Assembly: GCA_016195825.1 (NCBI GenBank)
Contig: JACPYV010000185.1
Location: 1-35,390, forward strand
DNA: 35,390 bases
Source of the DNA: Burkholderiales bacterium
GTDB taxonomy: Bacteria; Pseudomonadota; Gammaproteobacteria; Burkholderiales; Burkholderiaceae_C
Reading direction: 5' to 3'
Below, piece after piece: positions 1-8,415 of this stretch. Made by a program: the position numbers and the translations under genes. The notes beneath the pieces are model-generated. The model saw nothing but the letters and a program-made list of their open reading frames with translations. It ran no database searches and had not been told where the DNA came from. How positions within the stretch are numbered: position 1 is the stretch's first letter; each line of letters starts with the position of its first letter.

Positions 1-102
1 ATCATCTATGCATTCTCGGATTCCGGCAGTCGCATCGTCGTCGTGTTCATGCTCGTGATCATGTTGGTCGCCCGTTTTTGCGTCCTGGAGATTCCCCAAT
101 GA
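1..102 (+). CDS. C-terminal end of an unidentified membrane protein (partial)
   Basis: Frame 1 is open from the window edge and ends with TGA at 100-102. The 33 visible residues include a strongly hydrophobic run (VVVFMLVIMLVARFCVL), so this is probably the last membrane segment of an integral membrane protein. The stop overlaps the ATG of the next gene (ATGA at 99-102), which points to one operon with translational coupling. The family cannot be named from this fragment. A polyprenyl-sugar or glycosyltransferase function would fit the neighbours, but that is inference only. Confidence 0.6.
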   Translation: MIYAFSDSGSRIVVVFMLVIMLVARFCVLEIPQ

Positions 103-446
103 ATACGGTGATCCTTGCGATTCTTAGCATCCTGATTTCGGTTGCGGCTCAGTTTTCGTTGAAGGCAGGCATGTCCGGCGTCAAGGCCGAAGCCGGGGCG
201 GCCACGCTGTTCACGATGTTCACGAACAAATTCGTGCTGTTGGGGTTCTTGCTGTATGGCCTGGGTGCGGTGGTCTGGCTTGGCGTGCTGTCCAAGTGGG
301 AGGTGAGCAAGGCTTATCCCATGGTGGGGCTGGGTTTTGCGATGACAGCGGTGGTCGGCATGTTGATTGGCGAGCAGGTGTCGCTGCTGAGGATGGGCGG
401 CGTTGCCCTCATCTGCACCGGCGTCGTGCTGGTCGCCAGAAGCTGA
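99..446 (+). CDS. Small EmrE/EamA-like membrane transporter (DMT superfamily)
   Basis: The 115-aa protein has about four hydrophobic segments, the size and pattern of small multidrug resistance/EamA half-transporters and of ArnE/ArnF-type flippase subunits. It starts MNTVILAILSILISVAAQFS, and GxxxG-like small-residue patches recur in the later helices. The ATG at 99 is chosen because it overlaps the upstream stop (ATGA). An in-frame start at 78 would overlap the upstream gene further. Next to a GT-C glycosyltransferase and an upstream membrane protein, a role in moving an undecaprenyl-phosphate-linked sugar across the inner membrane is plausible. Export of a small molecule cannot be excluded. 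Confidence 0.75.
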   Translation: MNTVILAILSILISVAAQFSLKAGMSGVKAEAGAATLFTMFTNKFVLLGFLLYGLGAVVWLGVLSKWEVSKAYPMVGLGFAMTAVVGMLIGEQVSLLRMGGVALICTGVVLVARS

Positions 447-471
447 ACGTCTAGAGAAATTGGACGCAAAC

Positions 472-1947
472 ATGATGCAGCAAACAGTGTCGCCGACCCG
501 TGCGGTGGCTTTCAGGGACGTCCTGGTTGTCACGCTGTTGTTCGCCGTCAGTCGGATTCTGTATAAATTCGCCGGCGTCCATTTCGATTCCAGCAACATC
601 AAGGAATTCATGCAGATCCTGGATCTGCATGAGTTGCAGAACAATTTCTGGACCAGCATCTGGTATCTGCACTCGCAGCCGCCACTGTTCAATATCCTGG
701 TGGGTGGAGTGTTGTTTCTTGGCGGCGATGCATTCGATGTCTGGATGGGGGCGATCTATTCGCTTGTCAATCTGGCTGGGGTGCTTTGCTTCTTCCTGCT
801 GAGCATGCGGTTGTTCGGCGTCCGCTGGCTGTCATTGCTGTTGACGGCCTTCCTGATATTCGGGCCCGCCGGCATCCTCTACGAGAACAAGCTCTATTAC
901 GAAGGGCTGGTGTCGCCATTGCTGGTCTGTGGTTTCTACTGCTTTCATAAGTACCTGACCGGTCGCAAGGCTGGCACCGGCATGCTGGCGTTCGCCATCT
1001 TTGCCGCGGTCGTTCTGTTGCGCACGGCTTTCCATCCCGCTTGGCTGATTCTGCTGGCGGTGTTGCCGGTGCTCATGGGTCGCGCAGTCCTGCACCGAAC
1101 GTTGCTGGTGGCGGGTATCCCCTGCCTTGTGGTCGGGGCGCTGCTGGTCAAGAACCTTCTGATGTTCGGCACCCCCGGGTTCTCATCCTGGCTAGGTTCC
1201 AACATGGCGCGGATGACCGTGGAGACCTTGCCGGCCGACATGCGGGCTGACATGGTCAAGTCGGGCAAGTTGTCGCCGCTGTCGGGTTTGGACGTGTTCG
1301 AGAAGCCCGAGCGGTACGTCGCGCTGCTGGGGCCGTCACGGCCGACGGGCGTCGTCGTGATGGACGAAATGAAGAAGCAGGTTGGTGGCTTCCCGAACTA
1401 CAACGCGGAGGTTTTTCTGCGGGTCAATCCGATGCTGGCGAAGGACTCGCGCCAGGCCATGCTCGCCTACCCGCAGGGCTTCCTGAAACGCGTCGGCACG
1501 GCGTTTTATCACTTCAACCGGCCACCCAGCGAGTTCAAGGGCCTGGAGTCCAATGTCGTCAAGATTGCGCAGCCGGACCGCTTCTACAACTTGCTGGTGC
1601 AAGGCCAGCCGGCAGCGATCTGGGGGCTCAGCAGCGACACATCGCGACCGGTTGCGCCGCTGCTGCAGATGGGTGTAGTGAAGCTGCTGTTCTTCCTGGC
1701 GACCATTGCCGCCAGTGCCTATTTCTGCTCGCGGGTCGTGGCCTTCCGGCATCGGCGGCTTGGCGCGAGTGAATGCTTCCTGGTCTGCCTAGCGGTGACC
1801 GTGGGCTATGCCATGTTGGTCACGAACGTGCTGGATGTCTGGGAGAACAACCGGGCGCGCTACATGATCGACCCGCTGATGACCCTGCTGGTGTTTGCGT
1901 TCTTCTTCAGAAGGCGGCAGCGCTCGGACGCCGCGACGATTCGCTGA
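472..1947 (+). CDS. GT-C type (GT39/PMT-like) integral membrane glycosyltransferase
   Basis: This 491-aa polytopic protein has roughly ten hydrophobic segments. After the first membrane segment comes an acidic periplasmic loop (VHFDSSN), and then HSQPPLFN, which resembles the first-loop region of GT-C enzymes that use polyprenyl-phosphate sugars. The start is set at the double ATG (472 or 475), because an upstream in-frame start at 403 would overlap the preceding gene by 44 bases. It follows the EmrE-like gene by 25 bases and ends 7 bases before the convergent gtrA-like stop. It probably transfers a sugar to a periplasmic acceptor glycan or protein; the substrate is unknown. Base composition is lower in GC than the genes from 5159 onward. 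Confidence 0.7.
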   Translation: MMQQTVSPTRAVAFRDVLVVTLLFAVSRILYKFAGVHFDSSNIKEFMQILDLHELQNNFWTSIWYLHSQPPLFNILVGGVLFLGGDAFDVWMGAIYSLVNLAGVLCFFLLSMRLFGVRWLSLLLTAFLIFGPAGILYENKLYYEGLVSPLLVCGFYCFHKYLTGRKAGTGMLAFAIFAAVVLLRTAFHPAWLILLAVLPVLMGRAVLHRTLLVAGIPCLVVGALLVKNLLMFGTPGFSSWLGSNMARMTVETLPADMRADMVKSGKLSPLSGLDVFEKPERYVALLGPSRPTGVVVMDEMKKQVGGFPNYNAEVFLRVNPMLAKDSRQAMLAYPQGFLKRVGTAFYHFNRPPSEFKGLESNVVKIAQPDRFYNLLVQGQPAAIWGLSSDTSRPVAPLLQMGVVKLLFFLATIAASAYFCSRVVAFRHRRLGASECFLVCLAVTVGYAMLVTNVLDVWENNRARYMIDPLMTLLVFAFFFRRRQRSDAATIR

Positions 1948-1954
1948 CGTGCGT

Positions 1955-2386
1955 TCAGGTCGGCGGTGTCGACGCGTCGGCGGCGAAGACCCAGTTGCGG
2001 GACACCCAGAAGTTGAAGCCCATGGCCACCACGGAGCCGACGGCGACGCCGGCCAGCAGGTGCATAGGTTGCGTGCCCAGGGCGCGCACAACGCCGAGGT
2101 AGCACGCGATGTTGATGACCGCGCCGGCGCTGGTGATCGCCACGTAGCGCAGCCAGCTCGACGCGCCGCTCTGAACCCGGAAGGTGAATCGACGGTTCAG
2201 CCACCAGGTGACGGTCGCGGCCACCACGAACGCCAGCACGCGCGCCGGCGCTTCGCCCAGCCCCAGCCCGCTGTGGAACCCCACGGTCAGGCCGGCATCG
2301 GTCACGAAACCCACGCAACCCACCAGGCCGAAGCGTAGCAGCTGCGATCGCAGCAGCGCGGCGCGCAGGCCCGTCAGGCTTCCCAT
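1955..2386 (-). CDS. GtrA-family membrane protein (putative polyprenyl-sugar flippase)
   Basis: The 143-aa protein has four hydrophobic segments, the normal length of the GtrA family. Typical family features are LLRFGLVGCVGFVTDAG in the first helix, WWLNRRFTF after the second and FNFWVSRNWVF near the C-terminus. GtrA proteins are proposed to flip bactoprenol-phosphate-glucose in O-antigen modification. The ATG at 2386 lies 13 bases inside the end of the preceding GT2 gene. Longer in-frame versions run back through that gene and are rejected. The three-gene unit 3323-4957, 2374-3315 and this gene matches a gtrC-gtrB-gtrA set. Confidence 0.85.
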   Translation of the reverse strand: MGSLTGLRAALLRSQLLRFGLVGCVGFVTDAGLTVGFHSGLGLGEAPARVLAFVVAATVTWWLNRRFTFRVQSGASSWLRYVAITSAGAVINIACYLGVVRALGTQPMHLLAGVAVGSVVAMGFNFWVSRNWVFAADASTPPT

Positions 2387-3315
2387 CGCGGCATCTGCAG
2401 ATAGAGCAGACGCTTGATTTCCTGCCGGCCACGCGTCACCGTTTCCAGGATCACGCCGGCAATGAAAAAGAGCGACGCCAGGATCATGATGCCCGTGGAC
2501 AGGATGGCCGTCGGGAAGCGCGGCACGAGGCCGGTGTTCAACCATTCCAGCACGATGGGGACTGCCAGCGCCGTGGACAGCACAGCCAGCACGGCGGCAA
2601 GCGTGGAGAAGAAGGCCAGTGGGCGCTCGTGTTTGTAAAGCTGCAGGATCAGCCGCATGATGCGCCAGCCGTCGCGGTAGGTGGACAGCTTGCTGGCCGA
2701 GCCTTCCGGCCGGGCGCCGTAGGGCGTCTGGATTTCGGTGACCGGCATGCGCAGTTCCAGCGCGTGCACGGTCAGCTCTGTCTCGGTCTCGAAGCCCTTG
2801 GACAGTGCTGGGAACGACTTGACGAAGCGGCGAGAAAACACGCGGTATCCGGACAGGATGTCCGAGAAGCTGCGGCCGAACAGCTTGGCGACAAAGCCCG
2901 TCAGCATCGCATTGCCGAAGACGTGGCCGGGCCGGTAGGCCTCGGTCTGGGTGTGGACGCGGCAGCCCACGACCATGTCCAGTTGCTCGTCCAGAAGCGT
3001 CTGAACCATCTTGGGCGAACTGGCCGCGTCGTAGGTGGCATCGCCGTCAACCAGCACGTAGACGTCGGCTTCAATGTCAGCAAACATGCGCCGCACGACG
3101 TTGCCTTTGCCCTGACGGCGCTCGACGCGGACGATGGCGCCGTGGGCGCGCGCAACCTCGGTGGTGCGGTCCGCCGAGTTGTTGTCATAGACGTAGATGG
3201 CGGCCTGGGGCAGCGCAGCGCGGAAGTCCTCGACCACCTGGCCGATGGCGACCTCTTCGTTGTAGCAGGGCACGAGCACCGCCACGCGCAGTTTTGGGTC
3301 CAGGACGTCGTTCAT
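2374..3315 (-). CDS. GtrB/DPM1-like polyprenyl-phosphate glycosyltransferase (GT2)
   Basis: The 313-aa protein has an N-terminal GT-A domain with VLVPCYNEE near residue 14, YDNNSADRT near 43 and the nucleotide-sugar metal-binding motif VDGDATYD near 89-96. The segment ILSGYRVFSRR is typical of DPM1/GtrB enzymes. Two hydrophobic segments near the C-terminus (about 235-260 and 270-295) anchor it, as in GtrB. It should load a sugar from UDP or GDP onto undecaprenyl phosphate on the cytoplasmic side. It lies 7 bases downstream of the GT39-like gene and overlaps the gtrA-like gene by 13 bases, so the three are probably co-transcribed. The sugar is not predictable. Confidence 0.85.
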   Translation of the reverse strand: MNDVLDPKLRVAVLVPCYNEEVAIGQVVEDFRAALPQAAIYVYDNNSADRTTEVARAHGAIVRVERRQGKGNVVRRMFADIEADVYVLVDGDATYDAASSPKMVQTLLDEQLDMVVGCRVHTQTEAYRPGHVFGNAMLTGFVAKLFGRSFSDILSGYRVFSRRFVKSFPALSKGFETETELTVHALELRMPVTEIQTPYGARPEGSASKLSTYRDGWRIMRLILQLYKHERPLAFFSTLAAVLAVLSTALAVPIVLEWLNTGLVPRFPTAILSTGIMILASLFFIAGVILETVTRGRQEIKRLLYLQMPRWEA

Positions 3316-3322
3316 GTTTTCC

Positions 3323-4957
3323 TTAGCGCACTTGATAGAGGGTGACTTCGTAGCTGGGCGCCACTATGCGCCGCGCGATGTCGGGTGGCAGCAGGGCTGC
3401 GACATGCAGGGCTTGCAGGATCTGGCCGACGGGCTTCACGGGACCCGTCAATTTTCCGGTCTCGACCCAGCCGGGCTGTCGCCGGAATGCCGCGACCTGG
3501 TCGCGGCAGCGCTTTTGCGCGGCGCATTGCTCGACCCGTACAGGGCTGTAGAACACCGTGTCGCCTGGCAAGGCCGCCGCGCTGCTGACCTTCTGCGGGG
3601 ATACGCCGGCCAGGCGGAAGAAGTCGCTGGCGCGCTCGAAGGTTTCGATGTCCGTGTGGATGCGCTGCTCGGGATGCTCCCGCACCCAGGTCACCAGGGC
3701 CTGCTCGATTGCCCGGGGCTGCGTGTTCTCCACCGCCAGGCAGAGCAGGTTGGCGCCAAGCACCGCGGCGGCGACCATTCCTGCCCATCTGCGGCGCCCC
3801 TTGGTCCAGAGGCTTGCGACCCACCATGCGGTCAGCACGCAGGCGACCCAGGCCGGGATCATCAGGTAACGCGGCACCAGATAAAGCTTCGGGTTGGCGG
3901 CCACGAAGACGAAAGCAAGCGCCCCCAGGCCCAGCAACCGCATGAGCAGTTGGCGCTGGGGGCTGCCGGGCTGGCGCCAGAGCTGCCATGCGGCAACTGC
4001 GCCCGTCCAGAAAAGCAGGGCGTACTTCTGGGAGACGAACAGTGCGAGGAAAGGGTCCAGCACGATGTTCACGCTCAGGTTGCCCTCCTTGTCTAGCCAG
4101 CCGCCGCTGGCCGCGACGCGCCGAACTTCGGCCAACCGATCCACGGGGTCGTGATGCAGGTCCAGGCTGAAGCGGTAGGCCGGGTCGCCGGTCATCAGCG
4201 TCAGGTAGGCCCACTCAGCCCCCACCACGAGAGCAAAGCCCAGAACGGCCCAAGGCATGCGCGCACGCGCTCGACTGCCACCCGCCCAGGCCGTGATGGC
4301 GCAGGCCAGAAGGGCGCCAGCCGCGGTCTGGCGGTTGATCCAGGCCAGACCGGCCAGCAGCCCGACCAGCAGCCAGAGCCGCGCCGAACCGCGTTCGCCG
4401 CTCTCGGTGGGCTCCAGTGCGATCACCAGCGCCCAGAAGGTGGTGCCGACGAAGAAGAGTTCGGAGACATCGGGCGCCAGATAGGTCGAATTGACCACCA
4501 TCCCGGCCGTCGTCATCGCGAAAAGACCGAACCAGACGGCGACCGCGAAGCCCAGGTACCGGTGCAGGGCCCACATCTGCACGGCGACGAATCCGAAGAA
4601 GTACAGCAGCGTCGGCAGGCTGACGGAGAAGATGTTCAGGCCAAGCATCGAGATCGCAAGCGCTGTAGGCAAGGTCAGCGTGTGGCGCAGCGTCCAGTGG
4701 CTGTTGCCGACGTAAGGGCTGTGTTCCAGCCAGCCCAGCGCGCCCTGCAGGTAGTTAGCGTCGTCACTGGCCTGGAAGCCGACGAAGAACCGCCATTGCA
4801 AAGCCATCAGACCCACCGCGAGCAGGCCGTAGACAACCCACATCGCGACACGGGACGTCGAGCCGTTGGAGTCCGGGGTCACTGGACGTGATGACGTCAT
4901 AGGCGAAGCATGGATCAGTTGGGAATAGCGCTTGAACGTGGCCTGCAGGTTGGCCAT
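3323..4957 (-). CDS. GT39-like integral membrane glycosyltransferase
   Basis: The 544-aa polytopic protein has a short N-terminal cytoplasmic stretch, a first membrane segment near residue 40, then FQASDDANYLQGA. This is the acidic D-D motif and context of ArnT/PMT-like GT-C enzymes. About ten further hydrophobic segments follow, ending in a soluble domain of about 130 residues (VREHPEQRIHTDIETFERAS onward). The ATG at 4957 gives MANLQATFK; an ATG at 4900 (MTSSRP) is also possible. The same frame stays open back to 7087, but that part is the antisense of asnB. It is first in a unit with the GtrB-like and GtrA-like genes and likely supplies the final periplasmic transfer step. Confidence 0.75.
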   Translation of the reverse strand: MANLQATFKRYSQLIHASPMTSSRPVTPDSNGSTSRVAMWVVYGLLAVGLMALQWRFFVGFQASDDANYLQGALGWLEHSPYVGNSHWTLRHTLTLPTALAISMLGLNIFSVSLPTLLYFFGFVAVQMWALHRYLGFAVAVWFGLFAMTTAGMVVNSTYLAPDVSELFFVGTTFWALVIALEPTESGERGSARLWLLVGLLAGLAWINRQTAAGALLACAITAWAGGSRARARMPWAVLGFALVVGAEWAYLTLMTGDPAYRFSLDLHHDPVDRLAEVRRVAASGGWLDKEGNLSVNIVLDPFLALFVSQKYALLFWTGAVAAWQLWRQPGSPQRQLLMRLLGLGALAFVFVAANPKLYLVPRYLMIPAWVACVLTAWWVASLWTKGRRRWAGMVAAAVLGANLLCLAVENTQPRAIEQALVTWVREHPEQRIHTDIETFERASDFFRLAGVSPQKVSSAAALPGDTVFYSPVRVEQCAAQKRCRDQVAAFRRQPGWVETGKLTGPVKPVGQILQALHVAALLPPDIARRIVAPSYEVTLYQVR

Positions 4958-5158
4958 CTTTTCGCGCCTCGGATCATCGCGGATCGCGATTGTGGAGCCT
5001 GCTGCCGGCCCCCCTCGTTCAAGGGTGCAAGCGTGTGCGAAATCACAAAGGCAGGTGAGGTCGCAGGGTAGGGTAGGCCGCCTCGGTAAGAATCCGTCGT
5101 TTCGCGCGCCTCCTTTGGCGCGGCATGTCCAACTTTGCATCTCTGTCAGGCCTAACCC
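4958..5158. promoter_or_regulatory. Divergent intergenic region between the GT39-like gene and asnB
   Basis: These 201 bases separate two divergent genes, so at least two promoters should be here. A direct repeat based on GCGATC/GATCCG occurs around 4970-4995. A TTTGCA element at 5133-5138 sits near GGCATG at 5120-5125 and superficially resembles a sigma-54 promoter, but its spacing is wrong. No convincing -35/-10 pair was found by eye. No coding sequence or RNA gene was seen. Confidence 0.4.
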
Positions 5159-7078
5159 ATGTGCGGCATCACCGGTCTGTTCGATACCCGCGGCCAGCGC
5201 CTTCCCGAGCGCGAGCGCCTGCACCGGATGAACGAGTCCCAGCACCATCGCGGGCCGGATGAGGGCGACCTGCACATCGAGCCCGGCGTGGGCTTCGGCC
5301 ACCGGCGCCTGTCGGTTATCGACATCGCCACCGGCCAACAGCCCATCTTCAACGACGACAAGACGGTGGCCCTGGTCTTCAACGGCGAGGTCTACAACTA
5401 CCTGGAGCTGATGGACGAGCTGCGCGGCCACGGCTACGTATTCCGCACCAAGAGCGATTCCGAGGCCATCGTGCGCGCCTGGGAGCACTGGGGCGAGGAC
5501 TGCGTGCACCACCTGCGCGGCATGTTCGCCTTCATGATCCACGACCGCCGCCGCGATTGCCTGTTTATGGCGCGTGATCGCCTGGGCGTGAAGCCGCTGC
5601 ACTACGCGCTGACCGAGGATGGCTGGCTGCTGTTCGGCTCCGAGCTGAAGAGCCTGATGGCCCATGGGGGGCTGCGCCAGGAGATCGACCCGCGCGCCGT
5701 CGAGGCTTACTTCGCGCTGGGCTATGTGCCCGACCCGGCGACCATCTACAAGCACGCCAAGAAACTCGCGCCGGGCCACCGCCTGCTCGTCAAGCGTGGC
5801 CAGGCGCTGGGCACGCCGCAGCGCTACTGGGACGTCAAGTTCACGCTGGACGCCAAGATAGGCGAGGAAGAGGCCGCCGAGGAACTGCGCCGCCAGCTGT
5901 CCGAGTCCGTCAAACTGCGGCTGAAGGCCGAGGTGCCGCTGGGTGCCTTCCTGTCCGGTGGCGTCGATTCGAGTGCCGTGGTGGCTGCGATGGCCCAGCT
6001 GGACGACCAGCCTGTCAACACCTGCTCCATCGGCTTCGACGACCCCAAGTTCAACGAGACGCAGTTCGCGCAGCAGGTGGCGGACCGCTACCACACGAAC
6101 CACCGCGTCGAGACCGTCAGCAGCGACGACTTCGGCCTGGTGGACCTGCTGGCTCACCTCTACGACGAGCCCTATGCCGACTCGTCCGCCATCCCGACCT
6201 ACCGCGTCTGCGAACTGGCCCGCAAGCATGTGACTGTCGCGCTGTCCGGCGACGGCGGCGACGAGAGCCTGGGTGGCTACCGCCGCTACAAGATGCACAT
6301 GATGGAGGAGCGCATGCGCAGCGCCTTCCCGCCAGCGCTGCGCCGGGGCGTGTTTGGCCCGCTGGCCAGGCTCTACCCCAAGGCCGATTGGGCGCCGCGC
6401 GTCTTCCGCGCCAAGACCACCTTCCAGGCCATCGCCCGCAACTCGGTCGATGCCTACTTCAACACCATGGGCCTGGTGCGTGACCCGTTGCGCGAGGAGC
6501 TCTTCAGCGACGGCTTCAAGCGCGAGCTGCAGGGCTGGAACGCCAGCGAGATCTTCCACGAGCATGCCCAGCGCGCCGGCACCGACGACCCGCTGGCGCT
6601 GATCCAGTACCTGGACATCCACACCTACCTGCCGGGCGACATCAACACCAAGGTCGACCGCGCCAGCATGGCGCACAGCCTGGAAGTGCGAGAGCCGCTG
6701 ATGGACCACAAGCTGGTCGAATGGGTGGCTACGCTGCCGTCTGCGCTGAAGCTGCGCGGCCAGGAAGGCAAGTACATCTTCAAGAAGGCGCTGGAACCCA
6801 TGCTGCCGCATGACGTGCTGTACCGGCCCAAGATGGGCTTCGCCGTGCCGCTGGCGCGCTGGTTGCGCGGGCCGCTGCGCGAGCAGACCCGCCAGGCCCT
6901 GCAGCAGGGTGCGCTGGCGCAGACCGGCTGGTTCAACCCGAACGTCATTGGCCGTCTGCTGGACCAGCATGAGCGCGGCGTGATGGACCACGCCCAGCCG
7001 CTCTGGGTGTTGCTGATGTTCGACGCCTTCCTGCGCAATGCGGGCTTGGGCACCGCCACGGCACGTGCCGCGGCCTGA
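5159..7078 (+). CDS. XrtA/PEP-CTERM-type amidotransferase, asparagine synthase (glutamine-hydrolysing) family
   Basis: The 639-aa two-domain protein has an N-terminal Ntn glutaminase domain with catalytic Cys2 (MCGITGLFDTRG), HRGPDEGD near residue 31 and NGEVYNYLEL. The C-terminal synthetase domain carries the ATP-pyrophosphatase loop SGGVDSS at residues 266-272 and GDGGDE near 365. Closest recalled family: the asparagine-synthase-like amidotransferase of exosortase A exopolysaccharide loci. It probably uses glutamine nitrogen to amidate a carboxylate, possibly a uronic acid of the polymer made with the adjacent sugar dehydrogenase, though that substrate is inferred. It opens the six-gene + strand operon and is followed after 20 bases by the dehydrogenase. 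Plain asparagine synthesis cannot be excluded. Confidence 0.88.
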   Translation: MCGITGLFDTRGQRLPERERLHRMNESQHHRGPDEGDLHIEPGVGFGHRRLSVIDIATGQQPIFNDDKTVALVFNGEVYNYLELMDELRGHGYVFRTKSDSEAIVRAWEHWGEDCVHHLRGMFAFMIHDRRRDCLFMARDRLGVKPLHYALTEDGWLLFGSELKSLMAHGGLRQEIDPRAVEAYFALGYVPDPATIYKHAKKLAPGHRLLVKRGQALGTPQRYWDVKFTLDAKIGEEEAAEELRRQLSESVKLRLKAEVPLGAFLSGGVDSSAVVAAMAQLDDQPVNTCSIGFDDPKFNETQFAQQVADRYHTNHRVETVSSDDFGLVDLLAHLYDEPYADSSAIPTYRVCELARKHVTVALSGDGGDESLGGYRRYKMHMMEERMRSAFPPALRRGVFGPLARLYPKADWAPRVFRAKTTFQAIARNSVDAYFNTMGLVRDPLREELFSDGFKRELQGWNASEIFHEHAQRAGTDDPLALIQYLDIHTYLPGDINTKVDRASMAHSLEVREPLMDHKLVEWVATLPSALKLRGQEGKYIFKKALEPMLPHDVLYRPKMGFAVPLARWLRGPLREQTRQALQQGALAQTGWFNPNVIGRLLDQHERGVMDHAQPLWVLLMFDAFLRNAGLGTATARAAA

Positions 7079-7098
7079 AGAATTCACAAGGAAGAATG

Positions 7099-8415
7099 AT
7101 GAAGGTTTCGGTTTTTGGTCTCGGCTACGTCGGTGCGGTGTCTTGCGCCTGCCTGCCCGAACTCGGCCACGACGTGGTGGGCGTGGACATCAACCCGCTC
7201 AAGGTCGAGCTGATCGCGTCGGGCCAGTCGCCGGTGGTGGAAGAAGGCATCGAGGAGCTGATCGGCGCCGCCGTCAAGGCCGGCAAGCTGACCGCTACCC
7301 GCGACGTTGCTGCCGCGGTGCGTGACACCGAGATCTCGCTGATCTCGGTCGCCACGCCGTCCCTGCCCAACTACATGCCTGACCTGACCGCGCTGGATGC
7401 CGTGGTCGGCCAGATCGGCGCCGAGATCGCGAAGAAGGACGGCCACCACACGCTGGTCATCCGCAGCACCGTCGCGCCGGGCACGACGCGTGCACGTATC
7501 GCGCCGCTGCTGGAGAAGGCGGCCGGCCGCCTCATTGGTGACCGGCTGTCGCTGGTCTTCAACCCCGAATTCCTGCGCGAGGGCTCGTCCGTCTCTGACT
7601 TCCACAACCCGCCGCAGACCATCGTCGGCAGCCTGGACGAAGCCGGCGTCGACGTGATGCGCCGTCTGTACACCGGCGTGCCAGGCAACTTCGTCGCTGC
7701 CGACGTGGGCGTGGCGGAGTCGGTCAAGTACCTGTGCAACGTCTTCCACGCGCTGAAGATCGTCTTCGCCAACGAAGCTGGCGCTGTGCTGAAGGAGACC
7801 GGCCTGGACTCGCGCGACGTGCTGGAGCTGTTCTGCCGCGATACCCAGCTGAACATCTCCAAGGCCTACCTGCGCCCCGGCTTCGCCTTCGGTGGTTCCT
7901 GCCTGCCCAAGGAGGTCAAGGGCTTCCTGACAATCGCCCGCGAGCGCGGCGTGGACATCCCCGTGCTCGGCTCTCTGCTGGACAGCAACGACGCCCACAT
8001 CGGCCGCGCCTACGATCTCATTGCCGCCAACGGGCGCAAGCCGGTGGCACTGTTCGGCCTGGCCTTCAAGCCCGGCACCGACGATCTGCGCGACTCGCCG
8101 CTGGTGGTGCTGGCCGAGAAGCTGCTCGGCAAGGGGTTCGATCTCGCCATCTACGACAAGTTCGTCAAGATCGCGCGGCTGCTGGGCAAGAACAAGGAAT
8201 ACATCGACCGCGAGATTCCACACCTCGACAAGCTGCTGCACGAGACACCCGACGCGGTGCTGGCGCGCGCCGAGATCGTCGTCGTGGGCCACGCGGACGC
8301 CGAGACGCGTCAGCGCATCATTGCGCTGGCCAAGGGCGCCCGCGTCGTCGATCTGAACGGCTACGCCGACCTCCGCAGCGCCGGTTTTGCCGAGTACGAA
8401 GGCATCTGCTGGTGA
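7099..8415 (+). CDS. GDP-mannose/UDP-sugar 6-dehydrogenase, AlgD-like
   Basis: The 438-aa NAD-dependent nucleotide-sugar dehydrogenase has the Rossmann motif VFGLGYVGAVS (residues 5-15), FNPEFLREGS near 154-163 and the catalytic cysteine in FGGSCLPK. Counting from the second ATG this is Cys268, the same number as the catalytic cysteine of Pseudomonas AlgD. Features such as AFKPGTDDLRDSPLV and the C-terminal EGICW also match AlgD better than UDP-glucose dehydrogenase. It oxidises C6 of a nucleotide hexose to a uronic acid, most likely GDP-mannuronate. The ATG at 7099 is preferred because the AAGGA ribosome site (7088-7092) is then well spaced; 7096 is the alternative. The sugar specificity needs an assay. 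Confidence 0.88.
   Translation: MKVSVFGLGYVGAVSCACLPELGHDVVGVDINPLKVELIASGQSPVVEEGIEELIGAAVKAGKLTATRDVAAAVRDTEISLISVATPSLPNYMPDLTALDAVVGQIGAEIAKKDGHHTLVIRSTVAPGTTRARIAPLLEKAAGRLIGDRLSLVFNPEFLREGSSVSDFHNPPQTIVGSLDEAGVDVMRRLYTGVPGNFVAADVGVAESVKYLCNVFHALKIVFANEAGAVLKETGLDSRDVLELFCRDTQLNISKAYLRPGFAFGGSCLPKEVKGFLTIARERGVDIPVLGSLLDSNDAHIGRAYDLIAANGRKPVALFGLAFKPGTDDLRDSPLVVLAEKLLGKGFDLAIYDKFVKIARLLGKNKEYIDREIPHLDKLLHETPDAVLARAEIVVVGHADAETRQRIIALAKGARVVDLNGYADLRSAGFAEYEGICW

Noticed and set aside
5115..5140. Sigma-54-like promoter before asnB (GGCATG with TTTGCA).
   Set aside because: The GG and GC elements are 13 bases apart, not 10, and sigma-54 tolerates little change in spacing.
4958..7087. A long minus-strand open frame continuing upstream from the GT39-like gene through the amidotransferase gene.
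   Set aside because: It is antisense to a gene with complete AsnB motifs, has low-complexity Gln/Arg/Val-rich sequence without family features, and arises from high GC content.
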